Assembly (NCBI GenBank): GCA_027483425.1
Contig: JAIXUR010000345.1
Coordinates: 1 to 6,011 of the forward strand
Reading direction: 5' to 3'
DNA from: Cyanobacteriota bacterium
GTDB lineage: Bacteria; Cyanobacteriota; Cyanobacteriia; Phormidesmidales; Phormidesmidaceae
Length of the DNA: 6,011 bases
This document shows, in pieces, positions 4,686 through 6,011 of the stretch. The notes below the pieces were generated by a model. It was not told the origin of the DNA and searched no databases. It saw only the letters and a list, made by a program, of their open reading frames with translations. The first letter of the stretch is position 1. Each line of letters starts with the position of its first letter. The position numbers were made by a program, and so were the translations under genes.

Positions 4686-5732
4686 GTGAACGACAGCAAC
4701 CAAAGCCAGCAGGCCCTTGATGACCAACTCGATTCCTTGATTCAGCCCTTCAAGGCGGTAGCCTCCCCGTTGCAGCAGTTTTTAAGCGATCTGTATGCCA
4801 AATACAAGCCCCTGACCGATGGGGCTGTGGCCAGCTACATTCCAGAACTGGCCAAGGTTGACCCCGATCTATTTGCCATTTCGGTGGTGACGGTCGATGG
4901 CAAGGTGATCGAGGTGGGGGATATTGACCAGTTGTTCACCATTCAGTCGGCGTCGAAGCCCTTTGTCCATGGCCTCACCCTCGAAGACTGCGGGCGCGAT
5001 TTTGTCATGTCGCGGGTGGGGGTCGAGCCCACCGGAGAGGCCTTTAACGCCATTGTGCTCGATGAGTCGTCGGGGCGGCCCTACAACCCCATGGTGAATG
5101 CGGGGGCGATCGCCACCGCCGGGCTAGTCAAAGGCGACGACCCTACCAGCAAGCTCAACCGGGTGATGGATATGTTTCGCCGTTACTGTGGCCGCGATCT
5201 ATACGTCGATATGTCGGTATATACGTCAGAGCGCACCACCGGCCACCGCAACCGGGCGATCGCCCACCTGATGCTCAACTTCGGCATGGTCGATCAAAAC
5301 CTCGACGACATGCTCGACCTCTACTTTAAGCAGTGCTCGGTCATGGTCAACTGCCACGACCTGGGCATGATGGCCGCCACCCTGGCCAACAACGGGCGCA
5401 ACCCCATGACTGGCGAACAGGCCCTCGACTCGGAATATATCAAGGACGTGCTCAGTGTCATGTACACCTGTGGCATGTACGACTACTCAGGCGAGTGGTC
5501 CTACCGGGTGGGTCTACCGGCCAAGAGCGGCGTGGGCGGCGGCATTGTGGCGGTGGTGCCCAAGCTGCTGGGCATTGGGGTGTTTTCACCCCGGCTCGAT
5601 GCCCGTGGCAACAGCGTACGGGGAGTGAAGGTGTGCGAGGAACTTTCCAGCCACTTTGGCTTTCACTCCTTTGATCTGCACGAAGACAACTCTAAGTTTC
5701 TCAACTCCCTGACCCGCACGCGCGCCACCTAG
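4686..5732 (+). CDS. glsA: Glutaminase A (L-glutamine amidohydrolase)
   Basis: A 348-residue cytoplasmic enzyme, EC 3.5.1.2, that hydrolyses L-glutamine to L-glutamate and ammonia. It belongs to the serine-dependent beta-lactamase-like glutaminase family. Conserved blocks in order: YIPELAKVDPDLF (51-63), TIQSASKPF with the SxxK pair S88 and K91 (nucleophile and general base), RPYNPMVNAGAI (131-142, N138), SERTTGHRNRA (181-191, E182 and N189 substrate contacts), YTCGMYDYSG (260-269) and PAKSGVGGGI (278-287). All catalytic and substrate residues known to me are present, so it should be active. The core has normal length (~310). The extra ~25 N-terminal residues (polar, Q-rich) are unusual, and there is no fused STAS or cyclic-nucleotide domain. 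It starts at GTG with a ribosome site 7 nt upstream. It is 89 nt downstream of the ParA-like ATPase gene on the same strand and likely co-transcribed through a hairpin. A possible regulatory leader lies before the ATPase gene. Confidence 0.96.
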   Translation: MNDSNQSQQALDDQLDSLIQPFKAVASPLQQFLSDLYAKYKPLTDGAVASYIPELAKVDPDLFAISVVTVDGKVIEVGDIDQLFTIQSASKPFVHGLTLEDCGRDFVMSRVGVEPTGEAFNAIVLDESSGRPYNPMVNAGAIATAGLVKGDDPTSKLNRVMDMFRRYCGRDLYVDMSVYTSERTTGHRNRAIAHLMLNFGMVDQNLDDMLDLYFKQCSVMVNCHDLGMMAATLANNGRNPMTGEQALDSEYIKDVLSVMYTCGMYDYSGEWSYRVGLPAKSGVGGGIVAVVPKLLGIGVFSPRLDARGNSVRGVKVCEELSSHFGFHSFDLHEDNSKFLNSLTRTRAT

Positions 5733-5751
5733 GCGGCTGCGTGCCCTAGGT
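5727..5751 (+). terminator. Hairpin overlapping the glutaminase stop codon
   Basis: ACCTAGG (5727-5733) pairs perfectly with CCTAGGT (5745-5751) around an 11-nt loop. The stop codon TAG (5730-5732) is inside the 5' arm. The following TCACTTTG is only slightly T-rich. It probably marks the operon end but is not a classical terminator. Confidence 0.4.
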
Positions 5752-5776
5752 TCACTTTGCTGGTGGCTGCGGGGTA

Positions 5777-5803
5777 TTGAGTCGCTGTCAGACAGCCTAT
5801 ACT
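5777..5803 (+). promoter_or_regulatory. Promoter candidate with embedded palindrome upstream of Uma2-like gene
   Basis: TTGAGT (5777-5782) and TATACT (5798-5803, 5/6) are separated by 15 nt, slightly short. The spacer holds the perfect palindrome GCTGTC-A-GACAGC (5784-5796). A repressor bound there would block polymerase. Transcription would begin near 5810, only about 12-15 nt before the proposed start codon. Confidence 0.4.
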
Positions 5804-5824
5804 TAGTGAAGCAGAATAGCTTTG

Positions 5825-6011
5825 GTGCAGAGGAATGATCGCGATCGCACCTATCAAATCTTTAACCAGCAGCTACGCGATTACGTTCGAACAACGCCCA
5901 TCACTCTGCAAATTCCCGAGCAGGCAGGCATCGAGCCTGACCATTGTTTTTGGCTCAGCAACTGGGCAGCTGTAAGCGGCAAAAGTCGAATTAACTTGGC
6001 AACTGATCCAC
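5825..6011 (+). CDS. Uma2-family (DUF820) PD-(D/E)XK nuclease-like protein, partial
   Basis: An open frame of 62 codons running off the window end. It is recognised by QAGIEPDHCFWLSNW followed by AVSGKSRINL..DP, the characteristic Uma2/DUF820 segment that leads into the PPPDLVxEID block, which would lie just beyond the window. The Asp of EPD (residue 39 from the GTG, codon 5939-5941) is the expected first metal ligand of the PD-(D/E)XK fold. Uma2 proteins are abundant in cyanobacteria; their biological role is poorly known. The start is uncertain: tandem stops TAG TGA at 5804-5809 close the frame, leaving only TTG 5822 or GTG 5825, with no good ribosome site. That places EPD about 39 residues from the start, against roughly 65-100 in the Uma2 proteins I recall, so the gene may be 5'-truncated. 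The other two frames upstream give no Uma2-like N-terminus. Confidence 0.7.
   Translation, partial: MQRNDRDRTYQIFNQQLRDYVRTTPITLQIPEQAGIEPDHCFWLSNWAAVSGKSRINLATDP

Larger units (their letters stand above)
162..5848. repeat. HIP1 octamers (GCGATCGC), eleven copies
   Basis: Palindromic GCGATCGC occurs at 162, 1465, 1551, 1849, 1869, 2440, 3258, 3478, 5106, 5256 and 5841 (first base). This is the highly iterated palindrome of many cyanobacterial genomes and far exceeds chance for 6 kb. None lies in the duplication (740-1283) or in the ATPase gene (3841-4596). Confidence 0.95.

Noticed and set aside
5835..5975. 47-codon ORF starting at ATG 5835
   Set aside because: The purine run abuts the ATG with no gap, and an overlapping frame encodes the Uma2 signature; no family resemblance of its own.

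Overview
The window looks like chromosomal DNA from a high-GC cyanobacterium, probably a filamentous Leptolyngbya/Nodosilinea-like lineage (inference; no taxonomic marker gene is present). The evidence is at least eleven copies of the octamer GCGATCGC (HIP1) in 6 kb, together with typically cyanobacterial families: DUF928, a CHASE2 membrane sensor and an Uma2-type nuclease.

Layout. (1) Positions 1-115 are non-coding and hold small inverted repeats at the 3' side of a minus-strand gene. (2) Positions 116-907 (minus) encode an exported DUF928 protein. (3) Its promoter, ribosome site and first ~56 codons are duplicated in tandem (units 740-1007 and 1015-1283, ~93% identical). The second copy is an 88-codon truncated ORF (916-1182, minus) whose stop codon sits in the ribosome site of the intact gene. 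(4) A divergent intergenic region (1183-1562) carries three 13-nt direct repeats and a plus-strand promoter candidate. (5) Positions 1563-3524 (plus) encode a 653-residue CHASE2 sensor with four membrane segments. It has no recognisable kinase or cyclase output, only an acidic tail with a repeated short motif. (6) Positions 3525-3840 hold a -10-like box, a perfect GTTAACG/CGTTAAC operator-like palindrome and a region that folds on paper into a three-way junction followed by mutually exclusive hairpins. (7) Positions 3841-4596 (plus) encode a MinD/ParA-type ATPase in which arginine replaces the signature lysine. (8) After an 89-nt gap with a strong hairpin, 4686-5732 (plus) encodes a glutaminase A. 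(9) A hairpin over its stop codon separates it from a short promoter region with a palindrome and the start of an Uma2-family protein (about 5825 to the window end).

How the genes may work together. DUF928 and CHASE2 are divergently arranged around a possible shared control region, and both look like envelope or sensing functions. The ParA-like ATPase and glutaminase are probably one operon preceded by a structured leader. Glutaminase releases ammonia and glutamate from glutamine; how the ATPase relates to it is unknown. The leader resembles the cyanobacterial glnA-type glutamine aptamer only partly, and I do not call it one. It is the observation most worth testing in this window.
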